Below are positions 23,974-34,050 of a DNA stretch of 64,000 bases, one piece after another. Both the position numbers and the translations under genes were made by a program. Location: positions 186,001-250,000 of the forward strand of contig JAMXBD010000715.1 in the NCBI GenBank assembly GCA_024138025.1, given 5' to 3'. The notes under the pieces were generated by a model. The model was given only the letters and a program-made list of their open reading frames with translations. It was not told where the DNA came from and searched no databases. The stretch is from Combretum micranthum (Eukaryota; Streptophyta; Magnoliopsida; Myrtales; Combretaceae). Position 1 is the first letter of the stretch. The number at the start of each line of letters is the position of its first letter.

Positions 23974-24391
23974 TATCATGTCTATAAGTTGATATGGAAA
24001 TCAAGATTTCTTAACATTCTTTTTTCTTCCTTTTTTTCCCCCCTCCAATGTTCATAAAAATTTCTTAATTAGCATAAATGAAAAATACTAATAGATACGC
24101 TTGTAAGATGCATGTCCAAAATTAAATATAAAGATATATTTTGAATATCTTTTAAACCTATTGATATAAAGGAATATATTTTAAATATCTTTTATAAGAC
24201 AATTTTTAGTCTTTTTCCTTCTTTTTGGAAAATGTTAGGATTTTGATATAAATAGTATGTTATAGGAATGGATTTTCAGTTTTTCCATTTTAATAGTAAT
24301 TTTCAGAGAGAAAATCTGTTCATTTCTTTTCAAGATTCATGTCCTTAATTGAATTCTAAATTTTGATTCCTATTTGTTACACATTCTTTTG

Positions 24392-24546
24392 GGAGCTTCT
24401 ATGGTTCCATCGACGGGACTGTTCAATCAATCATCTTACTATTAAAATAAATATAATAATTGAAATATTAACTATTTTAGTGATTCAATCACGATTATGT
24501 ATTATGTAAGCATTTGGTCCGATGATAAGTTCATAGAATTTTCCAT
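24392..24546. mobile_element. Small MITE, family M3, copy 1
   Basis: Starts CTTCTATGGTTCCATCGACG and ends with CATAGAATTTTC. Its sequence matches the reverse complement of 59,215-59,335, with ATTAAAATAAATATAATAAT and TGAAATATTAACTATTTTAG as anchors. The shared element sits upstream of both SPH genes but in opposite orientation, so it was probably inserted separately in each rather than duplicated with the block. Confidence 0.7.
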
Positions 24547-25651
24547 TCTTTTGAATTAACATATACTGGGGAGATCATATTCTGAAACAGTGCGCAATTT
24601 AATGGATTTTGATTTTATCAATTATTTCCATGAAGTTCTGCACCATTAATTACTAAGTCAAACTATATATAAGACCGTAATTTTTTTTGGCCGAATATAA
24701 GACCGCAAATTAAAAAAAAAAACAATTACAACACAAATAGTCTTATAAAAGATGTAAAAGAAAAGGAGAAATGTGTAACTATAGTAGAATATTATACAAC
24801 TAAAAATATGCTAGTTCCGATCGACTTGCTTCTTCAAAAAAGGTCTCGCCACAACAAAATTAAAGAGGATATTAGATAGGAATCTTGTATACGTAACGAC
24901 ATAAATGTTTTGGTAAAATTAATGATACATGAGCAATTGTACCGTTGAAGTTTATGGTAACCTTTCTAAATCCTAAAAACTAGTAAAAATGACAAAATAA
25001 ATAAATAAATTATTATACTAATACAAAATAAGGAATGAAACCTAATTAGGTATAACCTTAATGTAAAATGAAAAGTCACTATCAATTATGCATGGATATA
25101 ATCTTCTTTTGCTACAATATCAAGAAACAATACAAATGCACAATAACCGAATTAAACATATTAGTCTAGAATAAATATTAACTAATGCCCAAATAATGGT
25201 AAACATAATAAATTACTATTCAATGGTTAAATTTTAATTTTAAAATTTAAACTTCAAAATTTGGCAAAAGTAAAAAAATAAAAACCTTAACCTTAGAAAA
25301 ATGCATAGATGATTTGAGTACTTTTCACTTGTGGTTATTTGTGAGATGGGGAGTAAAAAAAAATAAAAAAGAAAAGAAAACATATTTATGGCTTTTATGA
25401 AAAATTAAGAATGAAAATTATCATTTCAACTTTTAAGTAGTTTATACACAGGTAGATTTAGTTGTAAACGTTTTAGTGGTAGGAAAAAAAATAATATATA
25501 ATCACGCATTTCATAGAAATTAAAAAAAAATTTATACGTGTCTTTATATTGTTCATGAGTTGGACATACATGTACATATAAATATGTAACTGATATGATG
25601 AATAAATCAAGACAAAAAGGGAATGTATATAATATATAGAGACCTTAATTA
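24547..25651. other. SPH upstream flank, no gene
   Basis: AT-rich upstream region of SPH gene 1. From about 25,320 to 25,610 it aligns with 59,850-60,080. The minus-strand open frame at 25,473-25,676 is low-complexity and not supported. Confidence 0.55.
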
Positions 25652-25912
25652 GGTAAATTATATTAGAAGGCCACAACGTTTGGAAGTAAGTTCACTTGAG
25701 GTCATAATGTTTCAAATAGTTCATTTGAGGTCATAATGTTTGAAGTAATTCATTTAGAGAAGTGGATCAATTGAGATCATCGTTGACACATGTTAATAGA
25801 AGAAAAATCTAATTAAAACTTAAAAGATCCGCTACGTTGTGACATGTGTCACTAGATATCTCCATTAATCAACTTCCCTAAACATTATAACCTTAAATGA
25901 ACCATTCAAAAC

Positions 25913-26223
25913 TATTGGAGTTTTGTGCACCTCGAATTCCTATTGGAGTTTTGTGTGCCTTGAATTCCATAGCCAAGTCCGCACCGTCTCACTGATATGA
26001 TCGGTCCATCACTATGTGTGTGTCTGTATGTGTGTTTTGTTAGGGTTTTTTAGTGAGTAAAATTGTATTATCATTATAACACTCGCCCTGTTGTACTCTT
26101 CTTGACATATAGTGAATTTTCTTTCCTTTGCCCGTGGTTTTTCTCATCAAGGTTTTCTATGTAAATTTTTTGGTATGCTTTATGCTTCATTGCCATTATT
26201 CTTCTATTTTTTTTTTCCTAACA
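25913..26223 (+). repeat. 5' LTR of the copia element
   Basis: Matches 30,275-30,568 across its length, ending CCTAACA against CTACCA. It begins TATTGGAG where the 3' copy has the expected TGTTGGAG, so the terminal TG has mutated. A 28-bp tandem duplication (25,912-25,939 and 25,940-25,967) repeats the LTR start in this copy only. Confidence 0.88.
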
Positions 26224-26239
26224 AAACTGTATCAGTGCC

Positions 26240-27100
26240 ATTAGGTTTTGTTTACTCATGATTATGGCAACTATGAAATACAACATTCTGCTCTTGGGTC
26301 GCAACACTAGATTTTTGTTATGGTAGGTAAAGATGTGAGCAGTTCTTTCACAAATGGATTTGGATGATGCACTACTAAGGTTTGATAAGATGCCCTCATC
26401 TTGGTCATTAGAGGAAAAATAATGTAAGGATCAAAAAGCCCTTTCTCAATTTCATCTACACTTGTTGAATCAAATGCTACATGATGTGTTGAAGAAGAAG
26501 ACTACTGCTATATTATGGTTAAAATTGGAACAGTTGTGCATGACAAAAAGCTTGACTAGCAAGCTATATTTGAAGTAGTAATTATATTCTCACCATTTGA
26601 TAGAAGGTATATCTCTAGAAGATCATTTAACTGTTTTAAATCGTTTCTGATTTGGAAACCACGGAGGTTAAGTATGATAAAGAGGATTTAGATCTGATTT
26701 TATTATGTTCTCTGTCTCCCTCTTATTCGACGTTTTGAAACACCATATTATATAGTTGTGATACTCTTACCATTGATGAGGTTTATGATGCTATATGCTC
26801 TTTTGAAAAGATAAAGCATCTTATGGTTGGTTCGAGCCTCAAACAAAGGGTCTTGTTATTCGTGGAAGACCTAAGAACACAATTTTAGTGGTAATATAAG
26901 GTTTAGATCGAAGTTTGTAAACAAGTATAAAATCTGCATGTATTGTAAGAAGAAAGAGCATATCAAGTCTGAGTGTTATAAATTGCAAAATAGGAACAAG
27001 ACAGCTGTTGCGAATCACAAGGCACAACAACAAGAAAAATCCGGTGAAGTTGATGTAGCAAAAGACTACAGTGATGGAGAACTCCTTGTGTTGGTTCTGA
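26240..27100 (+). pseudogene. gag: Copia gag with zinc knuckle, broken
   Basis: Readable stretches include TALLWLKLEQLCMTKSLTSK near 26,505, a conserved copia gag segment. A CX2CX4HX4C zinc knuckle appears as ICMYCKKKEHIKSECYKL at about 26,932-26,985. Stop codons and frameshifts occur throughout, for example TAA within the segment near 26,420. Confidence 0.85.
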
Positions 27101-27250
27101 TGACGATCCTAAAATAAGCAAGGAGTGGATACTTGATCCTAGTTGCACTTTTTATATGTGTCCCAATCAGGACTGGTTTTCAACATATGAAATAGTATCT
27201 AAAGGTGTTGTTTTGATGTGAAAGAATACTTCTTGCAAGGTTGCAAGTAT
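27101..27250 (+). pseudogene. Copia aspartic protease, broken
   Basis: Contains WILDPSCTFYMCPNQDWFST. In copia elements this is the D(S/T)(G/A) active-site box. Here DSG has become DPS, and the frame stops soon after (TGA near 27,220). The enzyme is inactive. Confidence 0.85.
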
Positions 27251-28300
27251 TGGCATAATGATAATTAAGATATATAATGGAGTTATCAGGACACTTGGTG
27301 ATGTCAAACACGTGCCAAAACTAAAAAGAAACTTGATCTTGTTCAGTACTCTTGATTCAAAACGGTACAAGTACACAGATAAATGTAGAGTTCTAAAGAT
27401 TAGTAAGGGTTCCTTAGTGGCGATGAAAGGGCATAAAAGGGTTGCAAAGCTGTAAGTTTTGTAGGGTTCTACAGTTACAAGTGATGCAACCATTGCTTCT
27501 TCTTCTTTCTTGTCAGCTAGTGATGTTAGTAGACTCTAACACATGCATCTAAGAAATATGAGTGAATACGGTATGGCAAAACTGAGCAGAAGAGGACTTA
27601 TTGATGGATAAAGCATTAGCAAATTGAAATTCTGTGAACATTGCATTCTTGGGTAGTGAAAGACAGTCCAATTCACCAAGGTTATCCACTATATAAAGGG
27701 AACACTTGATTACATACATTCTAATCTTTGGGGACCATCTAAAGTGCCTTCTAGGAGAGGTGCTAATTACATGCTAACAATCATCAATGACTTCTCCAGA
27801 AAGTTTGAGTTTTCTTCCTAAAACAAAAGAATGACATACTACCTACATTTAAGAAGTGGAAGATCATGATTGAGAAACAAATAGGGAAGCAGGTAAAACA
27901 TCTTTGCACTGATAATGGTTTAGAATTCCATTCTAATGAATTTAATATTCTATGCAAGTTAGAAGGAATTGTCAGGCACTTGACAGTTCGCGATACTTCG
28001 CAACGAAACTATGTGGTCGAATGGATGGATAGAACTATAATGGAGAAAGTTTGATGTATGCTTTCAAATGCTCATTTACCGAAGTCATTTTGGGCAAAAG
28101 TGGCTTCTATAGCGTGTTTTCTAACTAACCGATCTCCTTCAACTACTATTGAAAAAAAGACTCGACAAGTGGTATGGTCTGGCACTCCTGTTGATTATTC
28201 TAATTTAAAGGTTTTTGGATGTCCTACATATGCTCATGTCGATAATGGAAAAATAGAGCCTAGATCTATCAAGTGTATCTTCCTTAATAAGTAATATAAG
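27251..28300 (+). pseudogene. Copia integrase, broken
   Basis: Begins with the pre-integrase segment GVIRTLGDVKHVPKLKRNLI (27,279 onward), then a degraded HHCC region around 27,540-27,660, TIINDFSRK near 27,780 (first Asp), LCTDNGLEFHSNEFN (second Asp) and YVVEWMDRTI (Glu) at 27,866-28,054. The C-terminal FLTNRSPSTTIEKKT and SNLKVFGCPTYAHVDN are at 28,058-28,294. All three DDE residues are present, but the domain is split over several frames. Confidence 0.9.
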
Positions 28301-29460
28301 TTGTGGTATCCAAAAACCAGGAAAATCATAATTAGTAGAGACATTATTTTTTGTGAAACTGCTATGTTATAAGACTTACCTCCAAGCACTTTATCTGATA
28401 AAACCCAGCAGAGATGTAGCATGCAGGTGGAGATTGAGATTGATTTTGGTCTTACACCAAAGCCTACTTCTCATCCTAAATCAAAGACACAGGGTGGTGC
28501 TGTTTCTTTACCACCACCTCCAACACAATATTCCATTGCTAGAGACAGGCCTAGAAGAGAAGTTGACTTCTATAAAGATTTAGCAAAGACGATCTAGTTG
28601 CTTATGCTTTAAATGTAGCTGAAGATATTGATTCTAATGTAGAACCCTCTATTTACTTAGAGGCAAATTATTGCTATGCAGGAGGAGATAGAATTGCTCA
28701 TAAGATTGGTACATGGGACTTAGTGAAATTTCCTAAGATAAGAAGATTGTTCATTGCAAATGGGTATTCAAGAAGAAAGAAGGAACACCAAAAGTTGAAG
28801 AACCCAAATATAAAGCAAGACTAGTTGCAAAAGGCTATAGTCAGGTCCTAAGTGTAGACTTTACAGATGTGTTTTATCCAGTTCTAAAGCATAGTTAAAT
28901 TCGGACCTTGCTTGGTATGTAACGATGCATGATTTTGAATTTGAATAGTTAGATGTGAAAACAACCTTCTTACATGGAGAACTTAAGGAAGACATCTACA
29001 TGCAACAGCTAAAGAGTTTCGTAGTTTTAAGAAAGGAGGACTATATTTGCTTGCTAAAAAAGTCCCTTTATGGCTTAAAACAATCACTTAAACAATGGTA
29101 CAAGAGGTTTGACTCATTTATGACAATCATGATTTAAGAGAAGTATTTTTTACAGTTGCATTTATTTCAAGAAGAGTAATGATGGGTCGTTTGTATATTT
29201 GCTCCTATACATCGATGGTATGTTGACAACAGTTAAAGATAGAGGAGAGATAAGAAAGGTCAAAGCCCAATTGAGTAAAGAGTTTGAGAGGAAAGACTTG
29301 GGAGCAGCAAAGAAGATACTTGGATTGGAAATTCTAAGAGACAGAAAAGTAGGTAAATTAAACCTAAGTCAAAAAGGGTACATTCAGAAAGTTCTTTGCA
29401 CGTTGAATATGTAAAGTATTAAACCTGTTAGTACTCCTTTAGTAGCTCATTTTAGACTTT
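28301..29460 (+). pseudogene. Copia reverse transcriptase, broken
   Basis: Readable pieces are the KARLVAKGYSQ-like segment near 28,820, MKTTFLHGELKEDIYMQQ (28,955), LLKKSLYGLKQSLKQWYKRF (29,048) and LLYIDGMLTTVKD (29,202). The catalytic box, normally YVDD, is YIDG, so the second catalytic Asp is lost. The downstream segment DLGAAKKILGLEILRDRKVG also matches copia RT. Confidence 0.92.
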
Positions 29461-30270
29461 CATCTACTTTGTCTCCACAATCAGATGATGAGCTTGACTA
29501 TATATCATGAATTCCATATTCTAGTGCAATGGGATCTCTTTTTTATGCTACGATTTATTCTTATCCAGATTTGTCATATACAGTTAGTGCAGTCAGTAGA
29601 TACATGGCAAATCTCGGTAGGGAATACAAGAAAGCAGTTCGATGGATTTTCACATGCTTGAAAGTAACTACTGATGTCTGTTTACAATTTAGGAGAACCA
29701 AAGATGGAGTCATTGGATATGTTGATTCTGACTTTGCTAGAGATCTAGATAAAAAAAAAATCTCACACAGGGTACATCTTTACTATTATTGGTTGTGTTA
29801 TTAGTTGAAAAGCTACTTTATAGGCTACAATTGCTTTATCTACTATTAAGCAAAGTATATGGCTATTATCGAGGCTTGTAAAGAAGCTATTTAGTTGAAT
29901 GGACTATTTGGTGAACTCAGTGCAGACTACTATAGTCTTTTGTGATAGTCAAAGTGCCATGTTCCTTACAAAAGATTTGATGTTTCGTGAGAGGATAAAG
30001 TACGGTAATGTCCTATATCATTTTGTGGACGATGTTATTGCTTGTGATGATATTGCTATGAGCAAAGTTAACACTCATGATAATCCTGTTGATATGATGA
30101 TCAAGTCACTTCCTATAGCCAAGTTTGAGCATTGCTTGGATTTGATTCGTGTTGTTGATTATTTATGCCTTTTATGGGTTTTGTGGAAGAGGTGGAGAAT
30201 TTTTTTTTTTTTTTATGTCAAAGACTGGAGTTTTTGTTTCTACTTTGCTCCTAATTTCATGTCAAGGTAG
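29461..30270 (+). pseudogene. Copia RNase H, broken
   Basis: Starts with MGSLFYATIYSYPDLSYTVS (29,529), then GVIGYVDSDFARDLDKKK (normally a YvDSDyAGDLD box), [17 protein letters not shown] (29,935) and a degraded histidine-containing box [13 protein letters not shown]. It ends about 5 bp before the 3' LTR. An A10 tract near 29,750 marks one frameshift. Confidence 0.88.
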
Positions 30271-30274
30271 AGAT

Positions 30275-30342
30275 TGTTGGAGTTTTATGTGCCCTAAATT
30301 CCGTAGCCCGACTGTACTATCTCACTGATGATGGTCCATCAC

Positions 30343-30384
<42 letters not shown>

Positions 30385-30568
30385 TTTAGGGTTTTTTAGT
30401 GAGTGAAATTGTATTATCACTATAACGCCTCATACGCTTATACTTTTCTCGACATATAGTGAATTCTCTCTCTTCTGACTATAGGTTTTCCCATTAAGGG
30501 TTTTCCACGTAAATTTGCGTGTATACTTTACATTTCATTGGCATTATTTTTCTTTTTTTTTTCTACCA
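30275..30568 (+). repeat. 3' LTR of the copia element
   Basis: Starts TGTTGGAGTTTTATGTG and ends CTACCA. It matches the 5' LTR apart from substitutions and a (TG)n tract at 30,347-30,381 that is much longer than the corresponding short interrupted run in the 5' LTR (about 26,015-26,035). Confidence 0.92.
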
Positions 30569-30739
30569 AAAATATTATGACCTCAAATGAACTTATCCCC
30601 AAACGTTATAACCTTCCAATGTAATTTACCCGATCACAATTTCACATCCCCTATATTTGCTCCTTTGTTTTTTTTCCCTATTTTTTTTTTTTATTTTAGA
30701 TCAAGCCTCTTGATGTTGTAGAAATATCACCTAAGTATA

Positions 30740-30880
30740 ATTTCCTTCCATCTTGTGGTGATACATTGCTATTCTATTGAGTTATTGTAGATATTTTTCT
30801 GAAAATAGTATCAAATTGCCTTAAAAATTTAAAGCAATTAGAAACTAGCAACGTTGACATACTATAATCGCATCAATATC
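30740..30880. repeat. Fragment of SPH-unit flank 'A'
   Basis: About 130 bp, from CCTTCCATCTTGTGG to GACATACTATAA, aligns with 56,665-56,790 and 63,880-63,985. Shared words are TTATTGTAGAT/TTATTATAGAT, ATTGCC(T)TAAAAA and AATTTAAAGCAA. It marks the position of a third unit of the SPH array, now truncated. Confidence 0.75.
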
Positions 30881-33800
30881 TTAATAAAAATATTGGTCTT
30901 AGTAAAAGAGTAAAAGTATATACGAAATGTTAGTAACATGTAAGTTATTATTATTGTTAGGGTAATTTGCACGAACCTGCCTTGAAAAATTTTTAAAATT
31001 GCATGGACCTCATTTTACAACACTAAAGGAGGCCTAGTAGAATTGTCCTAAAGTTATCATATCATATGTGCTCCCGAAATATAATAACAGTCTTGTAAGA
31101 CAGAGTTTGCAAGACTCTAACTAATTACGTACTTATTGTTATACATATATATTTATGAAAATAATTAAGGATACCAATACGCCCACAAACTACAAGATCG
31201 CAGAGAGTTGGATACCCTACCAAATAATAAGATGAGATAAACCTATGTTTAAGAGAAATATAGACTAAGTTTAAGAAGGAAAAGATTCAGTTTCAAATTA
31301 CATCTCTCATAATAAATTTAACATTATAAGTTCCTAATCAACTACTTAACTTGAGGAACATGATTTTTAATACGTTCTACACTCAGATCTTAGTCCATTC
31401 CCAGCTTTCAACTAACCTACAAAAACAAATTGTCAGGAAGTGAGCAATCATAGCTCAGTGAAGTATAATCCTCACTCCATATCATTCAAGCAATATCAAA
31501 CAAGTTATTTAGATAAGCATATGCAATGCAAACAAGCAAATGAGCAAATACATATGATCCATTGGTAACTATATGCAAAACGAATGTACACCCTCCTTAA
31601 TAGATGTTAGGGGAGAACTCCTATACCTTCAATTCCTGAAAAAATCCTTAGCTTTGGGAACCAAACTATTAGAGAACTTGTTTAACCATATATATATAGA
31701 GAGAGAGAGAGTATAAATATATGCATATATTCTTGAAGTGGGTATAATCTCAAGTAATGATATTGGCGCGATCCTAGACATCAGACCGTAACACTAACTA
31801 CGATTAATTCCTTCTCGTCAAGACGTGCAAACCCCCTAATTTTGCATAACCTAATTTTGATAATTGACAATAATATGATATGAAATCTTGAAGAAGCTTT
31901 GAGAAACAAAGATCACTCATGATTTTTTATGATTTAAGAATGTTAAAATATGAATGGTTTAATTATAGTTTAATAAATTCGAATTGTCATTAACAAAAAT
32001 TTCCTAAAGTTTTCGCAAGTAATGAGCAATAGTAAATTAACAAATTAATTATTAAGACTTCACTAAATTTAAAAGAAATATCAATCAATTTTGAAAAATA
32101 ATTCAAAAAATAGTAAATATGCACAAAAATTCTTAAATAAGAATAGCGTAATAAATCACCAAGTAAAACTTTAACTTAAATAAATAAAAATAAATATATC
32201 TCTAGATTCATCAAAATCATTGAACCAAATAATGTCTAACGAGTAAATTTTTAAAACAATCACAAATAAATATTTTCTTATAAATTTACAGTTAAAGATT
32301 ATTGTAACCCCTTAAAGAAGCCATTCATAAAAAGAAGTAATCTCAAATCATGATTACATACGAAAATATTCAAAATATAAAATAAGTAATTGTAACAAAA
32401 TACAAAAGCTCCAAAATCAATACTCATAAAATATTCTACATTACTCATTTAATCATGTGATTACCTTGAACACATGATACATAATAAATATATGACAAAT
32501 TATTATTACAATTTATAGTAGTAGTATTAATAATATCAAAAGTACATTACTAACAATATATATTGTAGTAAAAAAAATAAATGAGACTATTTTGTCATAT
32601 GATAAATAAAAACACCATACTTGATCCACATATTAAGACTACTTTAATAACTTAGCAATATTAAGGCCTTAATTATTATATTACTAATATTACATTAATC
32701 ATAATAATTTATCAACTTGTAAAAATACTATATGATTTATAAATAACAGATATTGTAATATTATTGAACTATTACAATAAGTACTAATATGATTTAACAC
32801 TTATAGTAATAATATATACATAATAATCAAATCAATATAACCAATAATACAATAAGACCCTAGGGCTAATTACCTAAGAGAGCTTACCATTATTGGCACA
32901 AACTACAAATTTGACAAATCACTTGATATGATAAATATTGTATCAAAATAATCATAATAGGCAAGTACAAATGCAAATCAATGGAAAAAAAAAAAGTGAA
33001 AACACAGATTGAGAAAATAGTATGATATCACTTAAACAATATAAGCCAAAATCATACCAGAATATTGATTAGAATTTTAATAAAATAAATCAAACACATC
33101 TTGAACCCTAAAATTTGCATTAGAACCAAAATCCTAAACCATATCAGATTAGTCCAAATCTCAGAAACCTTAGATCGAATCAGATAAATCTTATAACCCT
33201 ATAACATCATATAAATTAAATTAAACCTAAATTCCCAAAAATTCAAAACCCTAAAAACCATAAACGGGATCAAATAAAGATTCAATAATCCTAAGATATT
33301 AGATGAATTAAATAAAGCCTAGACCCTTAAAAGTAAATCGTTTAACAAAAACATGTCACTAACAAAACGATATAAAAGCTTAATCAATCTGAAAACCCTA
33401 CGCTAGATAGTTAATCTATTTAATCTCTAACACACAAATTGATGCAATACATCCAAATAATATCTATTAATAAAATAATAAGAAATAATTCCCTATAATT
33501 GTAAACCACTAAAATTTTACATTAATCTTATATGTAAAACCTTAGAATCGAAAACTGAACCAAAATCTTAAGGTCAAATTGAGTCAACCTTAAATACTAG
33601 AAGTCTCATACTAGATCAAATAGCTTCTGAGACCCTAAAACATGTAATAAAATTAGAAAAATAAGATAAGCTCAATTTATGAACCAAAAATATATTATAA
33701 GTCTTAAAATGATCAAATTCGACAAAACTTCGACTGTATCGACCTTTATGGGATCAATTTCCATATCCGATCACAAACATGTAAATCTAGACAGTATAAC

Positions 33801-34050
33801 TTAATTAATATTTTGTACTAAAATAATGCAAATTTAGTTTCTATAATATGGTATCTATATTTTCAAATCAAATTTCGTGAGCCAAACAGTTTTCAAACCC
33901 GATAGCTAGTTCGTAAATCGATATAACAAAACCAGATAATAATTAATGATAAAATAATATCAATTTATCTTTCAAATATCATTTAATGATTTATCATTTC
34001 ATAAAAACTTTTTTACTACTCATAAAAACATCAGTTATAGCTATTATACG
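30881..34050. other. AT-rich sequence, probably LTR or non-coding retrotransposon debris
   Basis: No coding region is recognised. On the minus strand near 31,500-31,380 the text runs CACTGAGCTATGATTGCTCACTTCC into TTTTTGTAG/GTTAG, a style seen in plant gypsy LTRs. The (TA)/(GA) run at 31,690-31,712 is a microsatellite. Short AACCCTAAAA-type words recur between 33,095 and 33,640 but do not form a telomeric tract. Assignment to a transposon is inference. Confidence 0.35.

Larger units (their letters stand above)
22780..25620. repeat. Duplicated SPH block, copy 1
   Basis: Sequence homologous, in direct orientation, to 57,900-60,090. Shared anchors outside the gene are AAGTGTGAATAAATTCTTTA (22,957 and 58,099), the downstream region with a GAGA run and ATACAC.TTTG.TTTTAGAA.AA (about 23,340 and 58,444), and the far flank with TAGTG.TAGGAAAAAAA (about 25,475 and 59,980). 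Copy 1 is longer because of extra insertions. The blocks differ enough (many substitutions and indels) that the duplication is not recent. Confidence 0.85.
25913..30568 (+). mobile_element. Ty1/copia LTR retrotransposon, complete outline, decayed
   Basis: Plus-strand element with LTRs at both ends, a primer site resembling tRNA-iMet (TGTATCAGTGCCA at 26,228), gag with zinc knuckle, protease, integrase, RT and RNase H in copia order, and a purine-rich stretch (AAGGTAGAGA) before the 3' LTR. Flanking AAAAC (25,908-25,912) and AAAAT (30,569-30,573) form an imperfect 5-bp target duplication inside a MITE. The integrase and gag resemble TNT1/Tork-type elements, but lineage is tentative. Many stops make it inactive. 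Confidence 0.92.
25652..30630. mobile_element. MITE family M1 split by a copia insertion
   Basis: Left part 25,652-25,912 begins GGTAAATTATATTAGAAGG. Right part 30,569-30,630 ends with the inverse, CCTTCCAATGTAATTTACC. The two ends match over about 60 bp as an inverted repeat (anchors AGTAAGTTCACTTGAGGTCA and GATAAGTTCATTTGAGGTCA). Removing the copia element (25,913-30,568) restores a MITE of about 320 bp. It is the same family as 20,253-20,627. Confidence 0.85.

Noticed and set aside
23894..24004. Upstream in-frame Met giving a 172-residue SPH protein
   Set aside because: The extra 37 residues precede a clear signal peptide, overlap the putative TATA box, and have no counterpart in SPH copy 2, whose frame starts at the equivalent internal Met.
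27167..27493. 108-residue minus-strand frame
   Set aside because: It is antisense to the copia protease/integrase junction, which is recognisable on the plus strand.
33095..33640. Interstitial telomere-like repeats (AACCCTAAAA words)
   Set aside because: The words are scattered and not in tandem. They are common by chance and in LTR leaders in AT-rich plant DNA.
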